A stretch of 64,000 nucleotides of DNA from Romanomermis culicivorax (GCA_963922205.1 CAWUHX010000045.1:1-64000), one strand, 5' to 3'. Shown: positions 20,341 through 33,100, numbered from the stretch's first letter. Notes: generated from the letters alone by a model not told the origin. Translations and numbers: made by a program.

Positions 20341-21573
20341 TCAGTTTGTATGTTGAATTCCGATTTTTAACTCATGAATTGGAGTAGGCTGATCTCCAGG
20401 GAGACTGAAAACATTGTGATTTTTATTTATAACTTCAATAGCGATTTTTATATCTTCTTCATCAGTATTTGATTGTTTGGTCATTTTCTTGAGAGCGATT
20501 TGAAGTTTTTCTTCTTCCAATTTAGTTGACTGATCATTAACCAATGCAGCTGGTTCATGATCATCTTCATGATTGCTTAGCGACACAATAGTTATTTTAT
20601 GTTCTTTGAGCTTGAATTTAACCTCAGTGATGAGCTGGTTAGGTTGTAGGTGGATACTGTTTGCCTATTATTGAGGAATAATAGCCGACATTTGCCTTCC
20701 ATGATGTTAATTATCGCTAGTTCAATAGGATATTCACAGTTTTCTTTACCAAAGTTCACTGGCTGAAGTATGATGTTTTTGAAGTTATTGCTAGTGAAAA
20801 AGTATGACCTTTCCATTAACCCAAGTCTGGCAGTTCAGTTCTATGTAGCATGACGAGATGTTCAAAATTGGTAGCGATTTGTCAATTTTCACGATTTGCG
20901 TATGATTTTATCCGATGGAAGTATTAGAGAATACTTAATCGTAGGGCGCTTTTGCGATCAGTTTCAAAACTAGATTCAGTTCTTGCTGAAGGTCTCCAAT
21001 TTGGATGAAATTTTCCTGAAAGTTGATTATGGCTCGTATGCTAGGATGCACTAGAAAATCGGTTCTTAGGAGGCATTGCTCTTCAGTGGTAGGAAGTATC
21101 CAGCATTGTACTAGATGCGTTCAGAAAGATGAGTTGATTTTGAAGATTATTCATCCTAAGGCATCAACAATAGCACCATCAGCAAATTTTATCTGAGCCA
21201 ATGTTTCTAGCGAATCATAGTCAATCCCCAAAGAGCATTGCACTATGCATGAGGAAATGACTGAGCACTGGGCACCAGTATGGATTAGCGCTTGTGTTTT
21301 GGTTTTTCCAATTTCAGCATCGATGTGAAAAGCAAGCATAGGAGAGTAGAGGCTCAAAAGTTTGATATCTTTTTGGGAGCATTCTTCAATTCGACACACA
21401 CTAGATCTCGGGATCCATGGTTCAGTAGGTTTTTTGATTGTGAAATCGGTGATTCCTGGAGCAATAAAAAAGTTTTTAGCTTTCAACTTCTCAGTCAGTA
21501 CAAGCATATTAGCAGTGCTAGTCGTCAGTTTCATTGGAACAATCAGGATTGTAAAATCGATTATTTCAGTCAA
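20341..21573 (-). pseudogene. Ret-C protease and pre-RT linker; RT deleted
   Basis: The 21151-21573 frame carries a retropepsin-like site ALIHTGAQCSVISS, in which the catalytic Asp of the usual DTGA is His. Further pieces at 20592-20816 and 20341-20586 end in FSLPGDQPTPIHELK, the linker that in relatives lies right before RT. At about 20358 the sequence passes directly into RNase H, so the entire polymerase domain is missing. Confidence 0.75.
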
Positions 21574-21589
21574 AATTTTGGTTCTGATT

Positions 21590-22740
21590 TAGCATGTAAT
21601 TATGTGTATTTTGTTGAAAACAAGGCCGCCAATTATTATTATTTTGCGATTGCAGATTCAATTGTTGTTGTCTAGGCTGTACAGCCTGTGGTTTCAACTG
21701 ATGACATTCAGAACTATCATCTTTACACTGACCATGATAGGTACAGTATTTTGACGGTTGATCACCTGACTGATTTTGCTGAAAATTTCGATTCTGAGAG
21801 AAATCTCGAAAAGGAATGTTTTCTCTATTTCAGAATTTCAGACTCATTCCCCTATCGTATCATGATCTTCAATTTTCGAAATTACTGTTGTTTTGTGAAT
21901 TTTCTTGTATCCCAAATTTTTCCAAGATTTGTTTCAGGTTTTTCTTCTAGCTCGTTATTTATCCTCAAGTCAGATTTTCTTGAAATCTCCTGGTATTTTG
22001 CTTTCTGGGATCATCTCTATTTCAGGAATGTGAGTTATCTCTGAAACAATGTTTAGAATCATCTCTGAATCGTGACTGAGATGGTTGCTGTTCAGATGGA
22101 TTTTCCAGTTTGTTAACCAGTATAGGTTGTTCAACTCTAACGCTCATCTGTTTATTCACTCATTGAGTTTTCTGAACTTTCATGATGGTTATTGCTAAAT
22201 CGATGATCATTTCTAGAGTGCTCGCATCAATCGAGACTCTGTATATTTCCTGCATTTTCCAAAAAAAAGTTGTGATAACTTTTCTATGGCCAAACTGAGC
22301 ACTTCGGTCATAGTACAGTAGATGTACGTAGGTGCTGATCTGATTAAAAACAGCTGATGGATCTTCGGTTTCAAATGGAGCGATAGACTGTAGCTCACAT
22401 TTGAGTGTATCTTGATCACAATTCAGAGCAATTCATGCACATCAAAATCTGTTTCGTTTCTTCATAGGATCAGACATCTCTTATGATGTTCAGAGCACCA
22501 TCACAAGTCAAACAATGCAAAGTATGAAGTTTTACACACTTGGACAAATCAAGGCCAAAGTCATTTTTGAGGGCAATGAAGAATTTTAGATCTTGTTGAT
22601 TTTGGGTTGAATTATCAACTTTTGTGGCTCTTTTTACAGATAGTTTTAATTCTCATTTCCTCATCGGCGAAAGATCTATTCACCCGAGAAGGCAGAATAG
22701 ACAGAAAATGAATTTGCAGATTAGTCGAATTTCGCACAGA
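21590..22740 (-). pseudogene. Ret-C gag, decayed
   Basis: Minus-strand frames contain a zinc-knuckle-like YCTYHGQCKDDSSECHQLK near 21700-21760 and, further upstream, capsid-like sequence (KFFIALKNDFGLDLSKCVKL). Multiple stops are present. It directly adjoins the C-terminal end of the Ret-B integrase region with no LTR between them. Confidence 0.6.
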
Positions 22741-22743
22741 GTT

Positions 22744-24016
22744 TCAGCTGAAATTTTGGCTCGGAATGACTATATCATCATCTTCGTCATCGATTTCTCG
22801 AAAACTGATCTGGTTTTTCCAGGAGGGTGGAGAATTTTTCTCCTGATTAAAATCAGTGGGGTTGGAACTTAGATGCTCAGGGAGTACTGTAGGTTTCTGT
22901 TTCTTTTTTAATGAATTCATATGCATGAATTCTGATGGTGCCATTAGGTCTCCAGTTGGGCAGATAAGAGCATTGGGGTACTGTAGTTTCTCTATTGTGT
23001 ATGGTCCAGTCCATGGGAAAGTAACTTTGGGGAGTACCTAGGTTTCACGGTGAGATTAAATTTGAATACCTCATCTCCCTCGTTTATCTCAATTTCATGT
23101 AACTTTTTATCATATTGTGTTTTTTGTATGTTTTGTGCTTGTACGATATTTTCTTTTGCAGATTTCCAGGCTTCTGTAAGAAGCCTTTGAATGTTGGTGG
23201 CGTAATCCTGGAGCTTGATACGATATGGACTAGGAACAAACGTGAAGGCGGTGTCAATCGACAAATTTGGATGGCGGCCATAAAACAAGAAAAATGGTGA
23301 GTAGTATCTTGTAGATTGTTGTGAGGTGGTATTATAAGCAAAATAGGCATATGGTAGGTATAGATCCCAATCAGTGTGCCATGCATTAATGTACATAGAT
23401 AAACTTGTTGTTAAAGTTTTATTGAAACGTTCTACTAGACCATCAGTTTGTGGGTGGTAGGCAGTGGTATTAATTTTTCAAGTTCCACAAAGTTCAGAAA
23501 TTTTATGCATAAGTTCAGATAAGAAATTTGTGCCTCATTAAGATTAGAGACTAAGTGGTGCGCCAAAGCGAAGTACAATTTCTGTGGGAAAGGCATGAGC
23601 AGAGCTTTCTGCAGTGCCATTAGGGATAGCTACAGCTGTTGCGTATTTAGTTAGATATTCTGTAAAAACAATAATGTATTTATTTCCCGATCCACTCATG
23701 GGTAGAGGACCTAAAAGATCAACTGCTACTCGATCAAAGGGTCCCTGCACTGGTACAGGTACTAAAGAAGCTCTTGGTTTTTCCCAGCAGATTTTCTCTT
23801 TGTCCAGCTTATACATTTTTCGCAATGTTCTTTAACATCGTGATAAAGTGTACACCAATAATAATGTGTGCGTACTCTAGCCAAAGTTAGTAAAAAACCA
23901 AAATGTCCAGAAAAAACATCGTCATGGCAGGCTTCTAAAATTTCTTCACATAACTCGGGCGCTATAACGAGTTTTGGTTCGGGTGTTGTTCTCGTCTCCA
24001 ATGTAGTATAATACAC
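22744..24016 (-). pseudogene. Ret-B integrase
   Basis: The zinc-finger part (ACHDDVFSGHFG ... HCEKC) lies at 23800-23960, the catalytic Asp context FDRVAVDLLGPLP near 23720, the second acidic motif is damaged near 23540, and the Glu context HPQTDGLVERFNK lies near 23420-23455. The C-terminal part (22992-23396) includes YINAWHTDWDLYLPYAYFAY, close to the corresponding stretch of Ret-A. Two or more frameshifts break the gene. The last recognisable sequence is acidic (FREIDDEDDDIVI) and ends at about 22744. Confidence 0.85.
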
Positions 24017-24300
24017 ATTCTTTTACTAGAAATTTTTCTTTTGTGTTTAGAATTTATTGAATTTCTGCCAAGTCTGTGGGTAGATTATTGAGTAGAAATG
24101 CGATATTTAGAACAGAAAGGATCAGATTCTTGGAGTAGATGTATTCTATTTTGATTTTCTCTATTTTGATCAGTTGAGATCGCATTTTCATTTATCGCTG
24201 AGCATGTAGGAATATAACGAGAAAGAGCATAAGCGTTTTTATTTTTTTGGCCCGGCCTATGTTTAATAGTCAGTTCCTGAAAGTCTTGAAGAGCTAAACC

Positions 24301-25188
24301 TCAGCGTGCAATTCCACCTGAGGGGTTAAGTTTAGAAAAGACACTCTGAAGAGCAGAGTGATCCGTGTAAACTGTGATTTGTTGCTGATATAAATATTGT
24401 CCAAAATGTTTTACAGCCCATACGACTGCTAAGGCTTCCTGTTCAGTAACTGAATAATTTTTCTCAGATTTTGATAAGCTTCTGCTGCCAAATGCTATGG
24501 GTTGTTCCCCTTTATCAGTGATTTGTGAGAGAATGGCTCCCAATCCCATCAGTGTAAAGAATAAAAGGCTTGTGAAAATCAGGATGAATAAGTAAAGGTG
24601 AAGTAGTTAGAAGTTCTTTGAGTTTCTGAAATGATTGTTCACATTTTGTGTCCCAATTAAATTTTTGATTGAGTTTCAATAATTGGTGAAGTGGATTATC
24701 GATTTTCGCAAAATCTTGCATAAATCGTCTATAATAACTTGTGAGTCCTAAGAAACTATGTAACTGATCTACATTTTGTGGAGAGGGAAAACTTTGAACA
24801 GCCTTAACTTTGTTTTCGTCAGGTTTAATTCCTTGATCTGAAATTTCGTGTCCTAAGTATGAAATTTTTGTTTGTAGAAAGTGAAATTTTTCCAGGCGAA
24901 GCTTTAATCCAGCAGCATGGAGGTGGCGAAAATTTTCCTCGAGGAACCCCATGCTCGATCTAAGGTAGTGAAAAGAGTTGCGCCTTGAACGGCATCAAAA
25001 ATATCATCTATTCATGGTAGAGGATAACTATCTTTTTTGGTGACACCATTAAGTTTCCTATAATCTACACAAAACGTAAAACCTCCAGTTTTCTTTGGAA
25101 CTAAAACTACGGGACTTGTCCAGGGACTTTGGGGAGGTACGACCACTCCCTTTTGAAGCATTTTGTCAATTTCTTCATTGATTATTTC
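24301..25188 (-). pseudogene. Ret-B reverse transcriptase (palm deleted) and RNase H
   Basis: Fingers motifs are readable at 24960-25188 (VLVPKKTGGFTFCVDYRKLN) and break off after TLFTTLD near 24965. The sequence resumes at 24952 in the thumb region (LRLEKFHFLQTKISYLGHEI), so about 60 residues including the YxDD active site are absent. A connection and RNase H follow at 24301-24549 (EKNYSVTEQEALAVVWAVKH). Two in-frame TGA codons precede the deletion. It cannot be active. Confidence 0.85.
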
Positions 25189-26281
25189 TCATTGTTTATA
25201 GGGAACTCGATATGGAGCCTGGCGAATCAGCGTCGTGGGATCAACTTCGATGGAATGCCTGACCAGCGACATCCGGCCAACGTCATTATCATCATTGGTG
25301 AACAGTGCTGAATATTGAGTCAGCAAACTTTGAAATCGATATTGTTGGTTGTGGGTAAGATCCAATTTATTTAAATCAATCTCAGGATACTTAAAGTCTG
25401 CTAAGTTCGGAGTTAGTTGAGTCAGATTATTTGATGCAGTAGGCCTTAAATCAGATTCTAGTTGAGTATGACAGGCGGTAGGTGGTTCAGCAGGTGTCCA
25501 GGGTTGATGAAAAAATATTACTTTCCCGATTTTGGTTCCTGCATATAAGGTAACAGGTGATTCTCCAGTGTTTATGACACTGATTGGAATCAATCCCTCA
25601 TCAGGTGTCACTAAACAAGAGGTTACTTGTAAGTAAAATCTAGTCGTAAATTTTGGTAATGGTTCAAAAATTTGAGAGTCAAACTTTAAATAGGATGCTT
25701 CTAATCTTCCATTAATAATATTAAGTGAGCCAGGATGTAGATCTACAGTTTGATCTAGAGCTGGGACTCCTCTAGTCAAATCTGGTAAAAATATCTGAGG
25801 ATTTTTCAATGGTACTAAAAGTGAGCCAAATTCTACGCCAGCATTTTTCCATTGTATATCAGCCCTATTGAATCGTCATAGATAATCAGTACCTAATAGT
25901 AGATCATAAGTTGAGCCATCAACTATGTGTACTCGGAGAAATTCAGCAGAGGGAGCCCAAGCATGTTCTAAGGTTAAGGAAATCCTGATCCAACAAGATC
26001 CTACGACTTCTGTCAATTTAGTATTGAAAACTCGAAATCCTGGTATAGTGGCAGGTAAAATTTTGTAACCTCGCCTTTGAGCAAGTTCTAGGCCAATTAG
26101 AGAAATATCTGATCCACTATCAATCAGATTTACTATAGGCTGATTGTAATCTTCATTGAGCCAAATGTCAATAGTCGGACAGCAATCTTATTGCTCTGAT
26201 AAGTTGTGAGCTACTGTAGGAAGGTCTTCTGTATTTGTTTTTTCTTTCTTTCCTACTAGAGGTGAAAAAGCTTGAATCAGT
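25189..26281 (-). pseudogene. Ret-B protease and linker
   Basis: The retropepsin site reads NLIDSGSDISLIG near 26110-26150, and the flap-distal motif LLLGTDYL lies near 25880, followed by a TGA where relatives have a sense codon. The 25189-25809 frame (206 codons) is the linker up to RT and aligns with the Ret-A stretch around residues 950-1140. The upstream limit is the Merlin-like insertion. Confidence 0.82.
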
Positions 26282-26371
26282 AATTTTTGGGGCCAACTTA
26301 AAATTCCTACTTGTGCGTGAAAGAAGTGGTGTTTTTAAAAATACCATCAATGCATTTCAGATATAAATGGT

Positions 26372-26560
26372 ATTTCTGGTATTTTTTGGTGTTTTTGGTA
26401 TTTTATGGTGTTTTTGGCGTTTGTGGTATTTTATGGTGTTTTTGGTACTTTTTGGTATTTTATGGTATTTTATGGTGTTTTTGGTACTTTTTGGTATTTT
26501 ATGGTGTTTCTGGTACTTTTTGGTATTTTATGATATTTCTAGTAATGTTGCATATTTCAT
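26372..26560 (+). repeat. Merlin subterminal array, left
   Basis: About ten units of GGTATTTTATGGTGTTTTT with small variants (GGTACTTTTTGGTATTTTAT) follow the left terminus. They are in inverted orientation to the right array. Long open frames here (YFMVFLVF-type repeats) are products of the repeat, not genes. Confidence 0.85.
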
Positions 26561-26736
26561 TGGTATTTTGTCATTCGAATTTTTTGAGTAGTTTTATGGT
26601 AAAAAAATTTTTATAAAAAAACATACTTCAGAGGATGTACAAACCGTCATAATCTGTATACTTTCCATGGTAATGGAACAAGATTGTACAGAACATTACA
26701 ACATATAAACATATAGACATTTACTACAAAAATTGT

Positions 26737-27758
26737 TCAACTTTTCCACCAATCGGGCATGCTTTTGGCAAAGCTCAGCCAGGCTTCCCATATACTTCCT
26801 TCAGAGCTTTTGTGATTCTGACGAAAAGAAAATTCGTCTAGATGAGCAGATAAGCGTTCACAATTTTTAAGTCCATGCATGGATCCTATTCTTTGGCGTA
26901 TCAATCCCCACAAACCCTCAATAGTATTTGTATGTGCACCAGACTCTGCAACGAATTCCCGATTATGGAAGATGACATCATGTGTATAGCCTAAATCGTG
27001 AAGTTTCGTGTATGTTGCCAAGCCATCATGATAGATTTTTGTACTAGTTGGTATGTGTTTCTCGATCAAAGGCAATAAATTTTCCTTTGAAGCACTGTCG
27101 ATGAGGTACAAGACACATTTTCGACCTGATTTTTGAACTATACCGAACACTAGGTGTGTTTGCTTTGATGTACCTCGTTCGTTCTTTGCTTTTTTGCCCA
27201 TGAGGCTTTCATCCAATTCAACACTGACTTCTTCAGTACTGAGAAAACAAGCATCATCAAAAATGAGAGTATTCGAAATTAAAGCTTTTGACAAAGTGCA
27301 CGGAATTTCTCGTACCAAGTTAGTATAGTCTGATAGGATATTGTATCATTGCCAACCATTCTAACAGCAATATAAGCAGGAACATCGACTGCAAAAAAAC
27401 ACAGTAAGAGAATAATGTTTTCGATAGGCAGTTTGCTGCCTTGAAACACTGAACCATAGCGAATCGATTTTTGTGTGCAACATTGCGGACATTGCCATAC
27501 CTTTCCATCTGTCAGTTGTGACTTCTTTTGTAATTTCATAACACGAGGGCAACGCTCGCAATTGACCTCCTTTAGCAACAAATTGTTTTCAAATAAAAAC
27601 GCTAATGCCATGTCTTTGTCACTGCAAATTTTCATAATATCGAATAAATTCATTTCGTGATGAAATCTGATGAAGTAAATTTGTAGGTATATAAGCTTTA
27701 TTCTGGAAGCAAACATGAATGAATGATTCAAAATAAATAGAATGATTGCAAAATACAT
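26737..27758 (-). pseudogene. Merlin/IS1595-type DDE transposase, frameshifted
   Basis: The upstream frame (27279-27758, useful start MKICSDKDMALAF near 27638) has a zinc ribbon CERCPRVM ... WQCPQCCTQKS and the conserved ISXO2 segment ending TILTWYEKFRALCQ. The downstream frame (26737-27318, 193 codons) supplies the catalytic domain: first Asp in VELDESLMGKK, second Asp in YHDGLATY, Glu in HTNTIEGLWGLIR. The frames overlap but differ, with the switch near 27290 at a short A run, so one base is gained or lost there, or a tiny intron was missed. The protein would cut and join DNA at the terminal repeats. All three catalytic residues are kept, so the copy is recent or only just inactivated. Confidence 0.88.
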
Positions 27759-27866
27759 AAAGTATTGTATAAAAAATTGTTTCTATATAATTTTTAAAAG
27801 TCACAGACACTGCAAGCCGTGCAATGAAAAATATGCACGAAAAAAACGGTTGTTGCAAAACTTTAA
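27673..27866 (+). repeat. 194-bp direct repeat, copy 1
   Basis: This block overlaps the upstream end of the transposase gene and recurs with few changes at 28662-28859. It contains TATATAAG and the end TTGTTGCAAAACTTTAA. A promoter role for the leftward transposase is plausible. Confidence 0.8.
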
Positions 27867-27935
27867 CCCTTAATTGCATGCGGTCGCGACCGAGGTACAA
27901 TTTTAGCTGCTGTTCAGTGAATTCTGAATATATTT

Positions 27936-28145
27936 AAAAACGGTTTATTTTGCTGAAATCAGCGTTTTAAAATCTACAAAGTGATGTGTACAATTTCAGC
28001 TACAAAAAAATGGAAATATAGAAAACCAATAAATCTGATTCAAAAACGGTTTGTTTTGCTGAAATCAGCGTTTTAAAATCTACAAAGTGATCTGTACAAT
28101 TTCAGCTACAAAAAAATGGAAATATAAAAAACCAAGAAATCTGAA
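27936..28145 (+). repeat. Tandem duplication of a 106-bp unit
   Basis: Two head-to-tail copies, both starting AAAAACGGTTT and containing GCTGAAATCAGCG, lie at 27936-28041 and 28042-28145, with about five differences. Confidence 0.85.
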
Positions 28146-28661
28146 AAAATTTTATTAAAAAAATGAAAACATTGAAAAAAAATCACAAAATTTTGCGGAA
28201 AAAATTCTGAAAAAAACACATAAAAATAAAAATATTTTACGAAAATAGAAAAAAAGGAAAAAATTGTATAAAAATCAACAAAAACACAAGATCCAAAAAA
28301 AATAATTAAAATTTATACAAAAAAGCGAAAATATTTCAAAAACAAAAAAATTTACAAATTTACAAAGAAATATAAAAGAAATTGAAAAAATTTCAGAAAA
28401 AATAAACTGAAAAATTAAAGAAAGGAGAAGAATTAAAACAACTTGCAAGAAATGGCGAAAATATAAAAAAACAAAAAATAAAGAAATTCTACGAAAAAAG
28501 ATGAAAATATTAAAAAATATAAAAAAAATTAAAAAGGGTTTACAGAATATGAGAATGTTTGAAAAAACGAAGAAAAAATTCTACAAAACAAAGCGAAATA
28601 CAAAAAAATTGGAATATATGTTTTTTAAAAAAACATATTTTTTAAAAAAGAAAAAAATATA
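28146..28661. other. A-rich, coding-free centre of the Merlin-like element
   Basis: About 500 bases of A-runs broken by short motifs lie between the tandem unit and the second 194-bp repeat. No gene is visible. The stretch lies between divergent genes and may contain their promoters. Confidence 0.6.
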
Positions 28662-28859
28662 AAGTAAATTTGTAGGTATATAAGCTTTATTCTGGAAGCA
28701 AACATGAATGAATGAATGATTCAAAATAAATAGAATGACTGCGAAATACATAAAGTACTGTATAAAAAGTTGTTTCTACATAATTTTTTAAAAGTCACAG
28801 ACACAGCAAGCCGTGCAATAAAAAATCTGCACGAAAAAACGGTTGTTGCAAAACTTTAA
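28662..28859 (+). repeat. 194-bp direct repeat, copy 2
   Basis: Near-identical to 27673-27866, including an extra ATGA in the ATGAATGAATGATTC run. It marks the far side of the A-rich centre. Confidence 0.8.
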
Positions 28860-29923
28860 GAAGAAATGGATGAAGAACTTAAAAAAATCTTGTAAAATGA
28901 AAATTACCCGGAACTGTCTCGTAAGTGATTTACTCAATGTACTACAATGGAAGACGAATCTCTTTCCATAGTCCACACACTTACAACAAAATATAGAAAA
29001 ACTACTTTGTACTGTAATCGAGTCTCCCAATATTCCAAGCAAAAAAAGGCTGTAAAACGTTTCTTAATTTCTCTAAATAATATCTGAAAGGATGTAATAT
29101 TTCACACTTTTCTTATTTTCCATACAAGATAATAAAGCAACATTGAAATTTTAAGGTCACAGAACTAACCTTTGGAAATTTTTGATTATCACAGTGGATA
29201 GAGCATTTTGAACGCAACCATATATTAAAAAGTCAGATGCAACATCATAAGGTCAATGTTTATAAAGAGTGGATTTCGGACTAATTGTAGCTGCTGAGGA
29301 AAAAATAGAATATGAGGTACTAGAAAGAGGAACGGGCCAAGGTCAAGCAATCCATAGTATAGTACGCACAGCAAATGCATTGTACAAGTTCAAACAGTTG
29401 CTTTGAGTCATGTATAGTTGCTACCTATGTAGCTATAAACGTAGATACGTGCAGCAAAAAAAAGCAGCTGAGTCAAGCTTTCTAAATTGTCCTGTGTGTC
29501 CAGCCAAAAAAGCGATGATACACAACATGGAAAAATGTGAAAAAGACTATAGCAGGATAACATGAACCAAATTTTTGTCTGGACCAGCACCTTTGGGACA
29601 AAGTCAAAGCAGTCGAGTAGAGTATACAACATGTGGAATGCTGGAATGCTTATAGTGCTGGAGCACAATGTACAGCTGTGGTCAAGCTTTTCATGCTGAA
29701 AAAATGGACTAAGTTAGAGGTCAAATGTACAACGTTTGGAATGTCAAACTGCTAGAGCAAAATGTGCAGCTGTGGTCAAGCTTTTCGTGCAGAAAAAATC
29801 TTGGTTCAATCGACTGGATAACAACTGTCATGCAACAAACTGGCAGAAAAAAATCATTCTACATTCAGTGGTCCACATTTTTTTGTTTCACTTTAGTTTT
29901 GGATTCACACTTTATTCTGAATA
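28860..29923. other. Leader region of the second Merlin gene
   Basis: No convincing frame. Two similar blocks around CAGCTGTGGTCAAGCTTTTC occur at about 29672 and 29770, an imperfect internal duplication of roughly 100 bases. Confidence 0.45.
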
Positions 29924-32489
29924 ATGCCAAGATTAAGAGGAGATCGATTAGATCAGGAATTATGCACTGCTGCATATTTTAAAGCTTTTTCTGAATACAA
30001 AGTTGATTTTTGCCGTCTTTTTGACTCTGAAGAAGTAAGAGCCGAGGTGATGAAAACCATTTGAACAATTTCATGAAAGTACAATATTTAAGGTTGAACA
30101 GCTTCTTCTGAAAGAAGCGCAATTAAAAAATACCAAACCCGAATTAATTTTTACCCATTTACTGTCGGCGACTTCGATTCTTTTGAGTCCAGATACCCGT
30201 CTAAAAATTTTGGTAAGCTTGAAAATTTTGTTGCTCATGTTCTGTTCATGAATGCTATTTTCAAGGCTGATGATATGGAATATGATGTTATCCCGAATAT
30301 ATATTTATTATCAGTTTGTCGAAGTGGTGGAGGCAAGTCACAGGCTTACTCCAATTTTTTTGGAAATCCATTAAAAGAAATCGAACAAAGCAAAAGGCTG
30401 CCTCAACTAGTCTTTCAAGTATGACCACTTAATCACAGAATTTTTGGGTCTCTTGTTCATTATATTTGAGGTACATAAAGTACAAGAGGTGCTTTTGATT
30501 AGTACTTTCTGATATTGGTTTTATCTTCAATGGTTACCTGGGAGAAAAAGTAGAACACTGTCGAAACCATGAGGAATATTTAAATCAATACTCCATTGTC
30601 CATGCCTCTAGGGACCATCACCATTTTTGGCATTGAAAAACGAAAATCTTACTGTAGATTTTCGGTTTTGTTGACTTGATGAAAAAACGAAAATCGAACC
30701 ATTGTATAGTCTTTTATCATGTAACATAATTGCTGAACCCGTAAGTTTTATGCTTCATTTGGAGAAGTTTTCTTAGGTGACTGTTTTGAGTTAGGGCCAC
30801 TCTTGGTCAGAGAGGTCATTTGAGGTCAATTGTTAATAGATGCAGTGATTCCTGTTTATAAGCTTGAATGACTCTGACAATGGTAAAAAATGTTGATTCG
30901 CAAACAGTACTAGCATTTTAAAAGGGTCTATCAAAATACACTACAATACTGTCTTTTGGCTCATTGCATAATCAGAGAAATAGACATGAGAATAAACAAA
31001 TTAATAAACATAACAAACAAATCAGCAAAAAAAAACAAACGAATAAACAAATCAGCACCATAAAGATGCTGGGCATTGCAGGAAAAACCAAAACATGTAT
31101 AATAATTTTGAAAGTGGATAACAATGGCAACACAAGGAGTTGCACTTCACATGTAACTCTTGAAAACTGTAGTTATTTGCTACTGAACTTCGAGAATGGC
31201 TTCACATAGACAATTAGACCAAATCTCAAGGATTCATTCAATTCTGATACCTTTATGTATTGACAGGATTTCACTTCATCCAGCCTAATGAGAGCAATAA
31301 AAGATGCTGGTCAGTGTCTAATTTGGGCCAGTGATGAATTTGGTGCTGGTCTAACTCATGCTCTGAATCCCAAAGACAAGGAATGGCGCGGATTTCGGGC
31401 CATGTTGAACAGCTTTTATTCTGGAACTGGCATGAGTAAAGCTTATGCACAAAAAGCAGCAACAACATCTGATTCTGTATTTTTTTCGATTTGTGGAGCT
31501 ACACAACCTCAGCCATTCTGTTCGATTCTGGAAAAGCTCGTTTCCACTGACGATAGTTTGATTGATCGATTTCTTCAGCTTTCTATTCCTATAAAAATAT
31601 ACAAATTTCCCTCAGCTTTACAACGATCAGAATGGCCTTTCAAATTATTGTCCTATATATACAACACCACCAAACGGTAGAGCTAATAGGCTACCAATTA
31701 TCATCAGGTGCCTTGGAGGAGCTTCACACCTTTCGATTAGCTGAAAAAGAGCAAACTGATATGGTTGTTACTGATGCTGTAGAGGCATTGGCAGGATCTT
31801 CAGATGATATCAACGTTTCTTTTGATTTTGGCGACAGTAAGGACATTGACAATGGTCTTCGATTGGCAACATTATTAAATGTTCTTTCATCTGTATTTCA
31901 ATATATTCTTCGTGGCAATCCTGATCAAGAAATTCCTTGGCAAATTTCGTGTGAATGCTTTTTACTCGCATTTGAATTAATATCCATCATGAAAGGTCAA
32001 TTGAAACTTTATCGGAATATGATTTTCGAAGATCCTGATAAATTTTTGAAACGAAAACTAATTGGATCTGCAAATCAATCAGCAAATTCAAAATCACCCA
32101 ACATATGCAAAATGATCCTTAAGTTTCCTGGCCCAATTGTTACATCATCAATGTTGATCAGAAAAGCACGTGTTGATGCAACTAACTGTGTGACAATTAT
32201 GAAACATTTAGGCGAAATTAAAAAAGGCGATCACGCCTATATAGGTATTTACAAAGAGATACATGTTGGTGGAACACAAGCAACATCCTGTTTTTTCAAA
32301 GCATCACCTGAAAAGATATCTACTGACTACCTTGAAGAAAATGATGTGACTGTTGCTGAATACGCTGGAATTTTCCAAGAAAATATTGCCCATCAGCCGC
32401 CATCTGGATGTTCGTCTTTTGTCAGTGATTGGACAAAGTACTATGACGAAATTTTGCGTGTTTATGAATGCGAAAAAGAATCAATGTGA
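29924..32489 (+). CDS. DUF3987-like P-loop protein carried by the Merlin-like element (frameshifted)
   Basis: Successive plus-strand frames encode one protein. The N-terminal piece starts MPRLRGDRLDQELCTAAYF at 29924. A P-loop LLSVCRSGGGKSQAYSNFF lies at 30304-30360. The frame reaches a splice donor (TTTCAA|GTATGA at 30419) and resumes after ATTGACAG at 31268 with DFTSSSLMRAIKDAGQCLIW then ASDEFGAGL, a Walker-B-like DE. A third piece runs 31632-32489. This layout, with LLSATSILL before the P-loop and SICGATQPQP ... DRFLQLSIP after, resembles DUF3987, a family with a primase/helicase-like ATPase fold. Frameshifts near 30060, 30215 and 31670 suggest decay or missed small introns. The gene is divergent from the transposase. 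By analogy with ATPases that assist other transposases it could regulate targeting or replication, but this is inference. Confidence 0.6.
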
Positions 32490-32807
32490 AACCATTTGAA
32501 TTTTGTTCTCAGTTTGCAGTGAAAATTTACCGCAGATGTGAAATTAAATATCTTTTGTTTCTAAATCAGATGCTGTAATACAACATGATTAATCTGGGCA
32601 GTCACAACTCATAATGCGTAAATATGTATAACTTCAGCAGATAAGAATAATGTAAAATTTCCTGTACGTAATTGAAAGTGACAGGAAAAACCAGAAAATA
32701 TTAAAAATGAAAAACCACAAACTTAAAATGGAGAAACACAGAGAAAACAAAAACAAAAAATAAGCAGAAAGTAAAAAATTTCGAAAAATAACATAGAATA
32801 TAAAAAA

Positions 32808-33100
32808 ACACCAAAAATACCATAAAATACCAAAAATACCATAAAACACCAAAAATACCATAAAATACCATAAAACACCAAAAATACCATAAAATACCAA
32901 AAATACCATAAAATACCAAAAATACCATAAAATACCGAAAATACCATAAAATACCAAAAATACCATAAAATACCAAAAATACCATAAAATACCATAAAAT
33001 ACCGAAAATACCATAAAATACCATAAAATACCAAAAATACCATAAAATACCAAAAATACCATGAAATACCAAAAAAACCAGAAAATACCAAAACCATCAA
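32808..33100 (-). repeat. Merlin subterminal array, right
   Basis: About fifteen units of ACCAAAAATACCATAAAAT, the complement of the left array, end some 120 bases inside the right terminus. The array is longer and more regular than the left one. Confidence 0.88.

Noticed and set aside
28146..28661. CRISPR-like or tandem array in A-rich DNA
   Set aside because: No fixed repeat or spacer length. It is simple A-rich sequence in a eukaryotic transposon.
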